Of a DNA stretch of 64,000 nt, positions 45,935-53,372 are shown one piece after another (positions within the stretch are counted from its first letter, which is position 1; the number at the start of each line of letters is the position of its first letter). Source of the DNA: an uncultured Bacilli bacterium. GTDB lineage: Bacteria; Bacillota_I; Bacilli_A; RF39; UBA660. The notes under the pieces are model-generated. The model was not told where the DNA came from. It saw only the letters and a list, made by a program, of their open reading frames with translations, and ran no database searches. The position numbers were made by a program, and so were the translations under genes. The stretch lies in contig CAKOSH010000007.1 in the NCBI GenBank assembly GCA_934102215.1, positions 34,732-98,731 of the forward strand. Direction: 5' to 3'.

Positions 45935-47282
45935 CACCCTTTTCTAAGTTATTTAATATTGGTAATATTTGTTTAATAAACTTCCAAATACCCATTATCA
46001 AATATCTTAAAGCATCCATGCAGTGATCATTTTCTTTTATCGGTACTTCTTTTCCTTTATCAAGCAAATCTTTATCATAACCATACAAATAAATTTCTTT
46101 TATTAGATTTTTTTGTTTTGGAGATATAAATAAAGATTTTAATGTTAATACCTTTTGAACTCTACTTATTCCTAGTGACACATCATTTTTAGCGTCTTTA
46201 ATCATTATTCCTGGGCATTGTTTTTTTATTTCTTCAGCTAAACCTTTAGCTGACGGATCTATAAAAGCAAATCTTATATCAAGACCTGTTTCATTTTTTA
46301 TTTGTTCAACAAAATTTTTAAAATCAAGAGCGTATTCACTTGGAGACTTTTGTTTTCCAGTTTCTCTTCCAGAATAGTAGTATTCATCTATTCCTCTGAT
46401 GCATTTACATTTGTAATTAATGCCAAATGCTTCATACGTTGTAGCATTCATTTGTCCGTAATCAACTCCAACATAAAAAAAGTTCATGTTATCATAATCT
46501 TCTTTTGAACACTCTCTAACATGTATTCCTTCGTTAAACATGTAATATATTAATTCATCTATTCCAACACATAATCCTAACCACAACCAGTCATACATTT
46601 TCTTATCAATTTTTTCTAATATATGCGCTGTTTGAATTAATTTTTTACCCAACCAATTTTCTGGAACATCTCTATAATCAGTATGAACGTGTATACAGTC
46701 TTCTCTCATTTCCATCTTATTAGTCCATTCCATGACCGGTGCTTTCGGATTTTTCGGCGGGTTAAAGTAATACTCCATTACAAACTCATCATCATTTCCA
46801 CGAATAAATGTGGCTTCAATGTTTTGTAATTCATCTTCGCCTTCACCTTTATCAAAAAACTCTGTTACTTCATCTATTTCAACCAATACTATGGGTCTAC
46901 TTTCATCTATCATACCTTTTGTATCATCTATTGAGTCATTACCAGTAAAGTATATCGTATTTCCAGTAGGTAAATATGTTATTTGCATTGGACTAACTGT
47001 TATCTTAAATTTCTTCTTTGGTAGTTTTAATCTAGATATAGCTCTTTTACATTCATTAAAGACAGTCTTCTTTAGTTTGTTATGAAACTTTCTCATAATA
47101 ACTACAGAACCTGGCTGTGAAGTAATAATTCTCTTAACCGCTCTTAAAGCACCACGACTAGATTTAGTTCCAGCACGTCCACTTGTATATATTTGGTGCG
47201 TATGTAATGTATCGTTAAAGTTTGCATAATATTTAGGAATAATCAATTCACTCAGTCTTACTATTTGTTTTTGGTAAGTCAT
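45921..47282 (-). CDS. Terminase large subunit (PBSX family)
   Basis: 453 aa. ATPase with Walker A GRAGTKSS (residues 35-42) and Walker B PIVLVEIDEV; nuclease part with VGVDYGQMNATTYEAFG, the Asp-containing FAFIDPSAKGLAEEI and DHCMDALRYLIMG. It cuts and pumps phage DNA into capsids. The relation to SPP1/PBSX suggests headful packaging, which is inference. Confidence 0.95.
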   Translation of the reverse strand: MTYQKQIVRLSELIIPKYYANFNDTLHTHQIYTSGRAGTKSSRGALRAVKRIITSQPGSVVIMRKFHNKLKKTVFNECKRAISRLKLPKKKFKITVSPMQITYLPTGNTIYFTGNDSIDDTKGMIDESRPIVLVEIDEVTEFFDKGEGEDELQNIEATFIRGNDDEFVMEYYFNPPKNPKAPVMEWTNKMEMREDCIHVHTDYRDVPENWLGKKLIQTAHILEKIDKKMYDWLWLGLCVGIDELIYYMFNEGIHVRECSKEDYDNMNFFYVGVDYGQMNATTYEAFGINYKCKCIRGIDEYYYSGRETGKQKSPSEYALDFKNFVEQIKNETGLDIRFAFIDPSAKGLAEEIKKQCPGIMIKDAKNDVSLGISRVQKVLTLKSLFISPKQKNLIKEIYLYGYDKDLLDKGKEVPIKENDHCMDALRYLIMGIWKFIKQILPILNNLEKGDDTD

Positions 47283-47694
47283 CTATTATTGTTACTCCTT
47301 CATCATTACTAATTTCACGATTTTTTATTTCTTTAAGTTTCAGTTCTTTATCAATTATTATTCCATAAGCACTTGCTACATCTTTTATATTTGTAAAAGA
47401 ATCTAAGTGATCAACTTTATCTTCAATAGCTTGTAATAGTTTGCTAACAATTACTTTCTTACGGTCTTTAAGAGTATCCATGTATTCTAATACGTCTTTG
47501 GTATTCTCTTCTTTTTTTTGCTCAAACTTTTTTACACTATCTTTATCAGTTTTAATTATCTTTCTAACAGCTGTATCACTTACTTTGTATTTTCTTGCTA
47601 CCTCCGAATAATTTCCACAGTCTATATAGTCAGCTATTATTAATTTTTTTTGCTTATCTGTTAACTTCTTTCTCACTTTTGACACATTAACCAA
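47248..47694 (-). CDS. Terminase small subunit
   Basis: 148 aa. Helix-turn-helix ADYIDCGNYSEVARKYKVSD then TAVRKIIKT for pac/cos recognition, followed by helical oligomerisation region (YMDTLKDRKKVIVSKLLQAI). Start codon is TTG at 47694 within the end of the preceding gene; a GTG three codons on is an alternative. Overlaps terL by 35 bp. Confidence 0.88.
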   Translation of the reverse strand: MVNVSKVRKKLTDKQKKLIIADYIDCGNYSEVARKYKVSDTAVRKIIKTDKDSVKKFEQKKEENTKDVLEYMDTLKDRKKVIVSKLLQAIEDKVDHLDSFTNIKDVASAYGIIIDKELKLKEIKNREISNDEGVTIIDDLPKTNSKTE

Positions 47695-47885
47695 CTCACT
47701 AATTGTCTTTTACTATTAAATCTCTCAGTTGTCTTATATAGCTTTTTTCTATATATTTTTTCTAATGAGACTGTATAGTTTTTACTTATCTTTTCATTTT
47801 TGCCGACTATTATTTCTACCATAGTTACTTTATACTTTTTGGATAACTTTGTTAACATAATTCTTATGTATTTATCCAAATTCAT
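47673..47885 (-). CDS. Small basic protein, 70 aa
   Basis: From ATG 47885, with AGGTG seven bases upstream. Basic (LSKKYKVTMVEIIVGKNEKI, RKKLYKTTERFNSKR). Not recognised; its 3' end overlaps terS. Confidence 0.6.
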   Translation of the reverse strand: MNLDKYIRIMLTKLSKKYKVTMVEIIVGKNEKISKNYTVSLEKIYRKKLYKTTERFNSKRQLVSWLMCQK

Positions 47886-47894
47886 ATTAAGCAC

Positions 47895-48062
47895 CTACTT
47901 TTCTTTATTTTCCTTTTGTTTAATTATTTCTACATATCCTAGTTTAGATAAATGTTCTGCTCTTTCTTTTGTAACTGAATATTTATACCCGGGTTGTAGT
48001 AATCCTAATTGTCTATTTTCTTTATCTTTGAAATTAGGGATAATTACTTTTACTTCTACCAT
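47895..48062 (-). CDS. Small phage protein, 55 aa
   Basis: MVEVKVIIPNFKDKENRQLG, LLQPGYKYSVTKERAEHLSK, LGYVEII. This V-V-I-P-F-D ... PG-Y-VT-ERA--L---GYVEI pattern recurs in small head-gene-region proteins of Firmicutes phages. AGGAGAAACAAT precedes ATG. It lies between the tRNAs and terS. Confidence 0.75.
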   Translation of the reverse strand: MVEVKVIIPNFKDKENRQLGLLQPGYKYSVTKERAEHLSKLGYVEIIKQKENKEK

Positions 48063-48081
48063 ATTGTTTCTCCTTTCTTTA

Positions 48082-48155
48082 TGGTTGCAGTATCAAGAAT
48101 TGAACTTGAATCTATGGATACTGAGTCCATTATGTTTCCGTTACACCATACTGCG
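48082..48155 (-). tRNA. tRNA with anticodon CAG and initiator-like acceptor end
   Basis: 74 nt with encoded CCA, class I (4-nt variable loop). D-stem GTGT/ACAT, D-loop AACGGAA, anticodon stem ATGGA/TCCAT, loop CTCAGTA, T-arm TCAAG-TTCAATT-CTTGA. The acceptor CGCAGTA/TACTGCA leaves C1 x A72 unpaired with G2:C71, C3:G70 and A73, as in bacterial initiator tRNAs. But the 11:24 pair is T-A and the anticodon stem has GGA/TCC, not GGG/CCC. T37 is unusual. CAG would read CUG; without a long variable arm it is not an ordinary tRNA-Leu. Charging is unknown; the body resembles tRNA-Gln too. Confidence 0.8.
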
Positions 48156-48158
48156 ATA

Positions 48159-48235
48159 TGGTTGAGGTGGTAGGACTTGAACTCACGACCGACGAGATAT
48201 AAGTTCGCAACTCTAGCCAACTGAGTTACACCTCA
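48159..48235 (-). tRNA. tRNA-Ile, anticodon TAT
   Basis: 77 nt with encoded CCA. Acceptor TGAGGTG/CACCTCA, D-arm ACTC-AGTTGGCTA-GAGT, anticodon loop CTTATAT (anticodon TAT, reading AUA), T-loop TTCAAGT. Mismatches A31 x C39 and A52 x C62 are tolerated. Bacteria normally read AUA with a lysidine-modified CAT tRNA, so a TAT anticodon is typical of phage or minimal genomes. AUA is very common in this AT-rich sequence. Three bases separate it from the CAG tRNA. Confidence 0.82.
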
Positions 48236-48239
48236 TTGT

Positions 48240-48700
48240 CTGATTTAATTATAGTTTTCTATGTAACTATTTACTAATAGATCCTATACCTATAATTAGT
48301 GCTTTATAAGCACCACATCAAGTAAATATTCTCACATAGTGTTGCATACTATAGTCCTATAACTATAATACTGTCGACTTGCTAACTTCTGTCTGTTGAT
48401 TATTTACTCAATATGCTACCCATAAAGATAGCATTATTCGAAAGGATTGGGGTGTTATTATAAACACCATAGAATAGATACTAAGCCTTTATGATAATAT
48501 CCACAGCCTTTCATATCTACTCTATGCTATATACAATAAAGATACTGCTTAACCCTTCCAACTAGCATACTGTATCTTTCCTAGTTCCCTTTTTTCTCCC
48601 TTTAAAAATTCAAATATCAAATAGTCATCAAATAAGAGTTGTCCTAAATTAAAGAAAGTTCTTTATAGAAGTATAATTTTATTAAATGACCATCAAATAA
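48240..48700 (-). ncRNA. Large structured RNA candidate (ROOL/GOLLD-like setting)
   Basis: No ORF of substance in this stretch. Helices on the minus strand: 48538-48545/48572-48579 (AAAGATAC/GTATCTTT, with inner TGC/GCA); 48469-48480/48514-48525 (12 bp with one G-U); 48451-48456/48463-48468 (GGTGTT/AACACC); 48413-48418/48429-48434; 48347-48355/48362-48370 (9 bp with one U-G); 48299-48304/48308-48313 (GTGCTT/AAGCAC). The two wobble positions are pairs only on the minus strand and mismatches on plus, which fixes the orientation. It ends just before phage tRNAs, as ROOL and GOLLD giant RNAs do. Ends are approximate. Confidence 0.6.
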
Positions 48701-48724
48701 AAAAGAATCATTGTAGATTCCTTT
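48699..48724 (-). terminator. Terminator between early and late regions
   Basis: GAATC/GATTC stem (48705-48709 and 48716-48720) extended by G-U and A-T pairs, followed on minus by TTTTTT (48704-48699). It ends the early operon after the ArpU-like gene. Confidence 0.65.
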
Positions 48725-48791
48725 TCAGTTTTGTATCACATAGATCTAAAACTTAAGAATTAATATTACCTCACGCGTATAATAATTCCAT
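48699..48791 (-). ncRNA. Short terminated transcript from the regulated promoter
   Basis: From the expected start near 48791 the minus strand carries GTATCA that can pair with TGATAC about 50 nt later, then a terminator hairpin AAAGGAATC-TACAAT-GATTCTTTTTT (48705-48720 core). This would give an RNA of about 90 nt, or a leader that needs antitermination for read-through into the structured RNA, tRNAs and late genes. Confidence 0.45.
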
Positions 48792-48797
48792 GATACC

Positions 48798-48832
48798 ATT
48801 ATACCAAAAATTTTGTGACATTTCGTGACATT
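48798..48832 (-). promoter_or_regulatory. Probable activator-dependent late promoter
   Basis: On minus two tandem 10-bp repeats AATGTCACGA and AATGTCACAA (48832-48813) cover the -35 region of a TATAAT at 48803-48798. The intrinsic -35 is poor (ACGAAA). The repeats begin at the stop codon of the ArpU-like regulator gene, the likely activator. Confidence 0.55.
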
Positions 48833-49232
48833 ACAAATCTTTTTCATATAGTCTATGGCATTGTCTAGAACTATAATGAGTTAATTTTGATATTTCATCC
48901 CACTTTTTCTTTTCAACATCTCTATAGTATCTCACTAGTTCACTTCCCCCATACTTAGAAATTCTTTTCATTTCTTTAATAATATAGTTTTCATAAGCAT
49001 TAATACTTTCTTGCAATGCGTATATCTCAGTGTCTAATTCTTCGTCTTTTATGACATAGTGTGCAAACTTATCAAATATTGCTTTTCCATCATTTTTTCC
49101 TGTAATTATATCGTGCATGATTGGGCTTCCGGGCTGAGTCTTTATAAAGTTGATTTTCTTTTTTTGCAAGTATAGCTCTAAAGTGTCTTGTAATTTATCA
49201 ATTTCATTTTTCGCTTTTACTATATTCATCAT
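48831..49232 (-). CDS. ArpU-like late transcription regulator
   Basis: 133 aa. Helical, with a C-terminal sigma-70-region-4-like helix-turn-helix KKWDEISKLTHYSSRQCHRL. This layout (sigma-like HTH at the end of the early operon, directly before late genes) is that of ArpU/RinA-type late regulators of Firmicutes phages. It should activate the adjacent promoter with tandem repeats. Overlaps the upstream 65-aa gene. Confidence 0.75.
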   Translation of the reverse strand: MMNIVKAKNEIDKLQDTLELYLQKKKINFIKTQPGSPIMHDIITGKNDGKAIFDKFAHYVIKDEELDTEIYALQESINAYENYIIKEMKRISKYGGSELVRYYRDVEKKKWDEISKLTHYSSRQCHRLYEKDL

Positions 49233-49401
49233 TTTCTTTCCTTTCTAATTCTTCTTCTAACTTTTTAATCTTACACTTAATTTTAAGTTTATCTTTAAAC
49301 AATTTAGTCTTTCCGTCAGATACTGCTATTAGTCTGTTTATTTCTCTTAAATTTTGCTTATATTTTACCAATTCCCTCCTGATATCATATAAGTTTCTCA
49401 T
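49204..49401 (-). CDS. Small coiled-coil phage protein, 65 aa
   Basis: Basic coiled coil (YDIRRELVKYKQNLREINRL, CKIKKLEEELERKEN). GGAGTGAA before ATG. Encoded between a conserved small early gene and the late regulator; not recognised. Confidence 0.6.
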   Translation of the reverse strand: MRNLYDIRRELVKYKQNLREINRLIAVSDGKTKLFKDKLKIKCKIKKLEEELERKENDEYSKSEK

Positions 49402-49402
49402 T

Positions 49403-49765
49403 TCACTCCTTTAATTCATATTTCATTGATACAAATTGTTCTTTTGTTATAATTGACTTAATAGATATGTATTTGTCAAAAAAGTATATATTATCTCTTA
49501 TTAATGGTCGTTTCTTTCCATCTTTTGAAATGCTGATATAATCTATTTTTTCGCCATTAATATAATCCCCAACTTCCAAAATATCAATTATGTTAAAACT
49601 TGCTATTACATCATGATTTTCTATAGCATGTTTAGAGTGTCTATATTGTATATCTATTAAATCACCTTTAAAACCTAAACCATTTTCTGTAATATTCACT
49701 ACTTTACCTATTCCATAATCACGACACTTTTTTGAGTAAGCATACATTCCTACTTCTAATTTCAT
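49403..49765 (-). CDS. Hypothetical early phage protein, 120 aa
   Basis: Starts LEVGMYAYSKKCRDYGIGKV and has VGDYINGEKIDYISIS, an SH3-like beta-rich appearance found in conserved small early proteins of Firmicutes phages. No catalytic motif seen. AAAGGAATAAG upstream. Confidence 0.6.
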   Translation of the reverse strand: MKLEVGMYAYSKKCRDYGIGKVVNITENGLGFKGDLIDIQYRHSKHAIENHDVIASFNIIDILEVGDYINGEKIDYISISKDGKKRPLIRDNIYFFDKYISIKSIITKEQFVSMKYELKE

Positions 49766-50040
49766 CGTCTCTTATTCCTTTCTATTGTTGCTTTGATATA
49801 TTCATTAGTATTAAATATTAAATAATATTTACCTACTAACGATAGGAATCTTATAACAGGTATAAATGATATTAACAAATAAATTATTGATGTTTTTATA
49901 ATTCCATATATTTTTGAGTTGTCATTTGTTGCCTTTCTAAGCTTATTTCTAGCAATTATGAATTGTTTTCTAAATAGTATCCCGCTTGTTATGTAAATCA
50001 TGAAATATATCAACACTGTACTTAAATAAAACTTTAGCAT
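49762..50040 (-). CDS. Two-pass membrane protein, 92 aa
   Basis: Two hydrophobic segments (FYLSTVLIYFMIYITSGILF and IIYLLISFIPVIRFLSLVGK) joined by a basic loop. Unrecognised. Its start overlaps the end of the RNA-repair gene, so it belongs to the same transcript. Confidence 0.6.
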   Translation of the reverse strand: MLKFYLSTVLIYFMIYITSGILFRKQFIIARNKLRKATNDNSKIYGIIKTSIIYLLISFIPVIRFLSLVGKYYLIFNTNEYIKATIERNKRR

Positions 50041-52211
50041 TTATTATCATTCTCCTCGTAAAAATTTTTTCTCAATGTGATAATATCTTTATTTAACATC
50101 TCTTTATCTTGCTTCTTTAGCCAAGCATAGAAATAATTTGATGTAGCATTGTATAATTTAGATAATTTTACATTACTTCTATGCATTAATTGTTCTTTTG
50201 TTCTTCTCATGAATTTCCAAAAATTATAGTAAGGAAATTTCAGCTTTGTCATTATTCCAGAGCATTCAATAACAACACCTTCAATATCTTCTTTAGATAA
50301 ATCATCTTCATCAGTATTTTCTATATACCATTTATGAAAATCTCTAACATTATCAAACTCTTTATAAATAGTTTTACATTCACAGTTAATTAGTTTAGAT
50401 AATTCTTGTACTTTTTCATATGGTTCTCTTTTAAATTCGTAATCATTATGGATAATATCTAATAAAATAATTTTTGATTTATCATATTCTATAATATGAG
50501 GATCATTAATTGTATCAATTACTTCAAATGTTAAAGAAACATCATTATTTTTTAGATATTCTTCTAACTCTTCTTTGTTTATATCACTTGATTCATATAT
50601 ATTTTTAAAATATTCTGCAAACTCTCCCTTATTAGATGATTTGCTAGCAAAGAATAACTCATTATTTACATAAGATAAAATTCCTAAGAATCCATTTTCT
50701 TTTTTATAACATGTAATTTTATTCTTAAATTTTACTATCAAATGTTCTAATTCAGTTTCTTTTCTTTCATTTATGTTAAAAAACTTTTCATATCCTCTAG
50801 CAACTACTTTATTTTTTTCAGTATCAACAAATAAACCTCTAGCTTTGCATGTTAATCCATTCCAATTTTTATTAAAGAATGCATTTCTAGTGAAGTTAAA
50901 TGAACTAATATTATTATCTAATTTAGTTTCTTTAATATCTTTAGAGTTTCTTAATTGATCTATCATTGGAATATCTTTTAAAACATTTGCTTTACATTCT
51001 TTAAATTCATTTACTTCTTCTACTGTACCAAAATTATTATTTTTTATTTTTATCATTTTTGGTTCTTGGTCTTTATTCAATTGAAGAACTTTTAAATAAC
51101 CACCAAATTCAACTTTTCCCTCTAAGTTAAATGATTTGTTATTAAAATTATCTAAATCATATGTGTTTCTATGTCCGTGAATTTGAATTGTGTTCTCTGA
51201 AGTATTGTTAGCATAAATATTATCTATATCGTTATTATAATCTCCAACACCATTTATAAATTGTTCTGTTGCTATTAATTGTAACTCTTCTGGAATATAG
51301 CTAATTCCACCATGTGATATTAAATAATTTTTATTACCATAGTTAAAATATGCAATTTGTCCCATTTTTCTATAAAATGCTCTAATATCTTTTTTATCTA
51401 AGTCTAATAATTCAACCATAGTTTTGTATAAGAATGTTTTAGATTTTATATTTTCTGTTTCATCCAGTGAATAATAATTTAACCATCTTTCATGATTACC
51501 CTCTAAGAGTAAAGTATTTTTATTACTCGCCAATTTCATTAAAAATTCTAATGTTTCTTTGTTTTGCTTTCCTCTGTCTATATAATCTCCACAAAAAATA
51601 TACATTTCATTTTCACTATATGGAAATCTATCAAAGTATTCTTTTAATGGTTCGTAACAACCATGAATATCTCCAAATACATTAATTTTTTCATACTTAT
51701 TCAAATCAAATAACTTTGTTCCTACTTCATTCCAAAAGTTATTTTTATTTACTTCTATCCATCCACTCGTTTTAGATTGAGTTTCCATTCTTGAATACAT
51801 TTTTTCTATTACATTTTCAGGAACTCTTTTATAATCTTCTCTTAGTAGATTTCTTCTTTTGCATTCTTCTAATGGTACATCGCTAAAATCAACATAATAT
51901 TTTCTATATCTATATCTTTCACATAATTTATTATATCTACTAAAATCGCTTGATTTGCTATGAGTTGCATCTATTACAACAAATTCGCCTCTTGACATTC
52001 TCTTTTCTAGTAATTCAAATAATAATTGCCATACATAATTATCATTTTTTTGACTAATAATTCTATGATTATATTCTGGTGCTATGATTGGACTCTCTAC
52101 TAATAATCTAATATTGTCAGCACTTAATGTATAATTTTGTAAATTCATTTTTTCTATCCAGGTAGATTTACCACTTGCAGGACTACCTCTTAATATAACT
52201 AAGCTTCTCAT
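50034..52211 (-). CDS. Kinase-phosphatase-RNA ligase fusion (Pnkp-like RNA repair)
   Basis: 725 aa, three modules. N-terminal polynucleotide kinase with P-loop GSPASGKST (residues 9-17) and DATHSK. Metallophosphoesterase with GDIHGCY (about 180), GDYIDRG (about 207), LEGNHERW (about 238), SHGG and HGHRNT. C-terminal nucleotidyltransferase with KKENGFLGI (ligase motif I, Lys near 503), TFEVID and EGVVIECSGIMTKLKF (motifs IV and V). The order equals bacterial Pnkp, which heals and seals broken RNA ends. No hen1 is nearby. Likely counters host anticodon nucleases; two tRNAs are encoded about 1.8 kb downstream. Confidence 0.88.
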   Translation of the reverse strand: MRSLVILRGSPASGKSTWIEKMNLQNYTLSADNIRLLVESPIIAPEYNHRIISQKNDNYVWQLLFELLEKRMSRGEFVVIDATHSKSSDFSRYNKLCERYRYRKYYVDFSDVPLEECKRRNLLREDYKRVPENVIEKMYSRMETQSKTSGWIEVNKNNFWNEVGTKLFDLNKYEKINVFGDIHGCYEPLKEYFDRFPYSENEMYIFCGDYIDRGKQNKETLEFLMKLASNKNTLLLEGNHERWLNYYSLDETENIKSKTFLYKTMVELLDLDKKDIRAFYRKMGQIAYFNYGNKNYLISHGGISYIPEELQLIATEQFINGVGDYNNDIDNIYANNTSENTIQIHGHRNTYDLDNFNNKSFNLEGKVEFGGYLKVLQLNKDQEPKMIKIKNNNFGTVEEVNEFKECKANVLKDIPMIDQLRNSKDIKETKLDNNISSFNFTRNAFFNKNWNGLTCKARGLFVDTEKNKVVARGYEKFFNINERKETELEHLIVKFKNKITCYKKENGFLGILSYVNNELFFASKSSNKGEFAEYFKNIYESSDINKEELEEYLKNNDVSLTFEVIDTINDPHIIEYDKSKIILLDIIHNDYEFKREPYEKVQELSKLINCECKTIYKEFDNVRDFHKWYIENTDEDDLSKEDIEGVVIECSGIMTKLKFPYYNFWKFMRRTKEQLMHRSNVKLSKLYNATSNYFYAWLKKQDKEMLNKDIITLRKNFYEENDNKC

Positions 52212-52508
52212 TTACTCATCATTCTCTACTTTCTCAATTAAATCAATTGTTACTTTGTTAATAAATAATCCTATACCAAATAAAAGCATTGCTTCGCAAT
52301 CCCATTTGTTTGGGCAGTCTTTTATCTTTTTCATATCATCAGCACTAATTCCAAACAATTTACCATTGTTTCCATTAACTTCAAATCCCCATATTTCTTC
52401 AGTTTCTCCACATTCACATTCTTTTGTATCATATTCATAACCATAGTAGAAACCATAGTTTGTTGTTGTTAATACTGCATAATCATCATTAATTGCTATA
52501 TCAATCAT
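52212..52508 (-). CDS. Hypothetical early protein, 98 aa
   Basis: Contains a CECGETEEIWGFEVNGNN segment, possibly a partial zinc-binding site (C-x-C), and a hydrophobic stretch LLFGIGLFINK. Not recognised. Ribosome site GGAAGTGAT overlaps the upstream gene end. Confidence 0.55.
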   Translation of the reverse strand: MIDIAINDDYAVLTTTNYGFYYGYEYDTKECECGETEEIWGFEVNGNNGKLFGISADDMKKIKDCPNKWDCEAMLLFGIGLFINKVTIDLIEKVENDE

Positions 52509-52852
52509 TTATAATCACTTCCTTGTTCTAATTCTTGCATTTTATCTAAAACTTTTTCAAAAATTATTTTATTATTTGCTTCTCCACCAAATTTCATAAA
52601 GCCCAATTTAATCCATTCTTTTTCTTGTTCTTTCCAATATTTAATGTTAGTTTTTAAATCTTCTTTTAACTCATTCCAATTGTTATTTAATTCTTTATTA
52701 TCTTGCTGTAATTTCTTTACATATTCTAAATCATCAAGACATAATTTGTTTATAGTATCATCACATTGCATATCATTTAAATATTCTCCAAATTTCAAGT
52801 AATTGTTTTCTTCAATTACAATTAATTCAGTACTTGGTAATTCATATTTCAT
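52505..52852 (-). CDS. Hypothetical early protein, 115 aa
   Basis: Acidic, coiled-coil centre (YVKKLQQDNKELNNNWNELK) and KEWIKLGFMKFGGEANNKII. Unrecognised. GAGGTGTCAGA precedes ATG; overlaps neighbours by 4 bp. Confidence 0.55.
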   Translation of the reverse strand: MKYELPSTELIVIEENNYLKFGEYLNDMQCDDTINKLCLDDLEYVKKLQQDNKELNNNWNELKEDLKTNIKYWKEQEKEWIKLGFMKFGGEANNKIIFEKVLDKMQELEQGSDYK

Positions 52853-53163
52853 TCTGACACCTCATTTAATATATCTAATAATTGTTTTAAATCTCTTATA
52901 ACTTCATCTTCTTGACACCATTCTGTTTGATATTTAATAGTCCAATTTATTGCTTTATCAATTACTTCTTTTTGCTTGTAATAACCTCTTCTGTATTCAT
53001 TTAATTCTTGTTCCATTTTAGGGTTTAATTGATTTAATAATTCTTCCCATTTTTGAATTTCATTATGATAACGATTAGCAGTTCTAGTATTTCCTACTTC
53101 TAAAAAATCTCTTGCTTTCTTTTCACATACCATAATTCTTTTATAGATTTCTTCTCTTGTCAT
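52849..53163 (-). CDS. Hypothetical early protein, 104 aa
   Basis: Helical: KARDFLEVGNTRTANRYHNE, WEELLNQLNPKMEQELNEYR, WCQEDEVIRDLKQLLDILNE. Not recognised; overlaps the next gene by 4 bp (ATGA). Confidence 0.55.
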   Translation of the reverse strand: MTREEIYKRIMVCEKKARDFLEVGNTRTANRYHNEIQKWEELLNQLNPKMEQELNEYRRGYYKQKEVIDKAINWTIKYQTEWCQEDEVIRDLKQLLDILNEVSE

Positions 53164-53372
53164 TTATTCCACCCTAATTCTTTTACTTGTTTATTTATTG
53201 CTTGTAATAGTTCATAACTGATAATCATATTTTGTACATCTATTGTTTTATCATTGTCAAAATATATAATATTCAATGTTTTGTAATTGATAAATGATTT
53301 TTCACAATTTAAACAATAAGTTTCTTCTCTTTCTTTGTATCCTAATTTTTCAAACATTTCTTTAGCAATCAT
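53160..53372 (-). CDS. Hypothetical early protein, 70 aa
   Basis: Contains LNCEKSFINYKTLNIIYFD, with a Cys pair in YCLNC, and ELLQAINKQVKELGW at the end, a common ending in small phage proteins that recur as tandem families. No function assignable. Confidence 0.55.
   Translation of the reverse strand: MIAKEMFEKLGYKEREETYCLNCEKSFINYKTLNIIYFDNDKTIDVQNMIISYELLQAINKQVKELGWNK

Noticed and set aside
48082..48155. TAG-suppressor tRNA or recoded phage
   Set aside because: The anticodon is CAG, not CTA, and TAG serves as a stop in several phage genes (for example at 47895 and 29606).
48082..48155. Ordinary tRNA-Leu(CAG)
   Set aside because: The variable loop is only 4 nt, whereas tRNA-Leu is class II with a long arm.
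48240..48700. Group I or group II intron
   Set aside because: No P7-type core or domain V-like hairpin found, no intron ORF, and no interrupted gene on either side.
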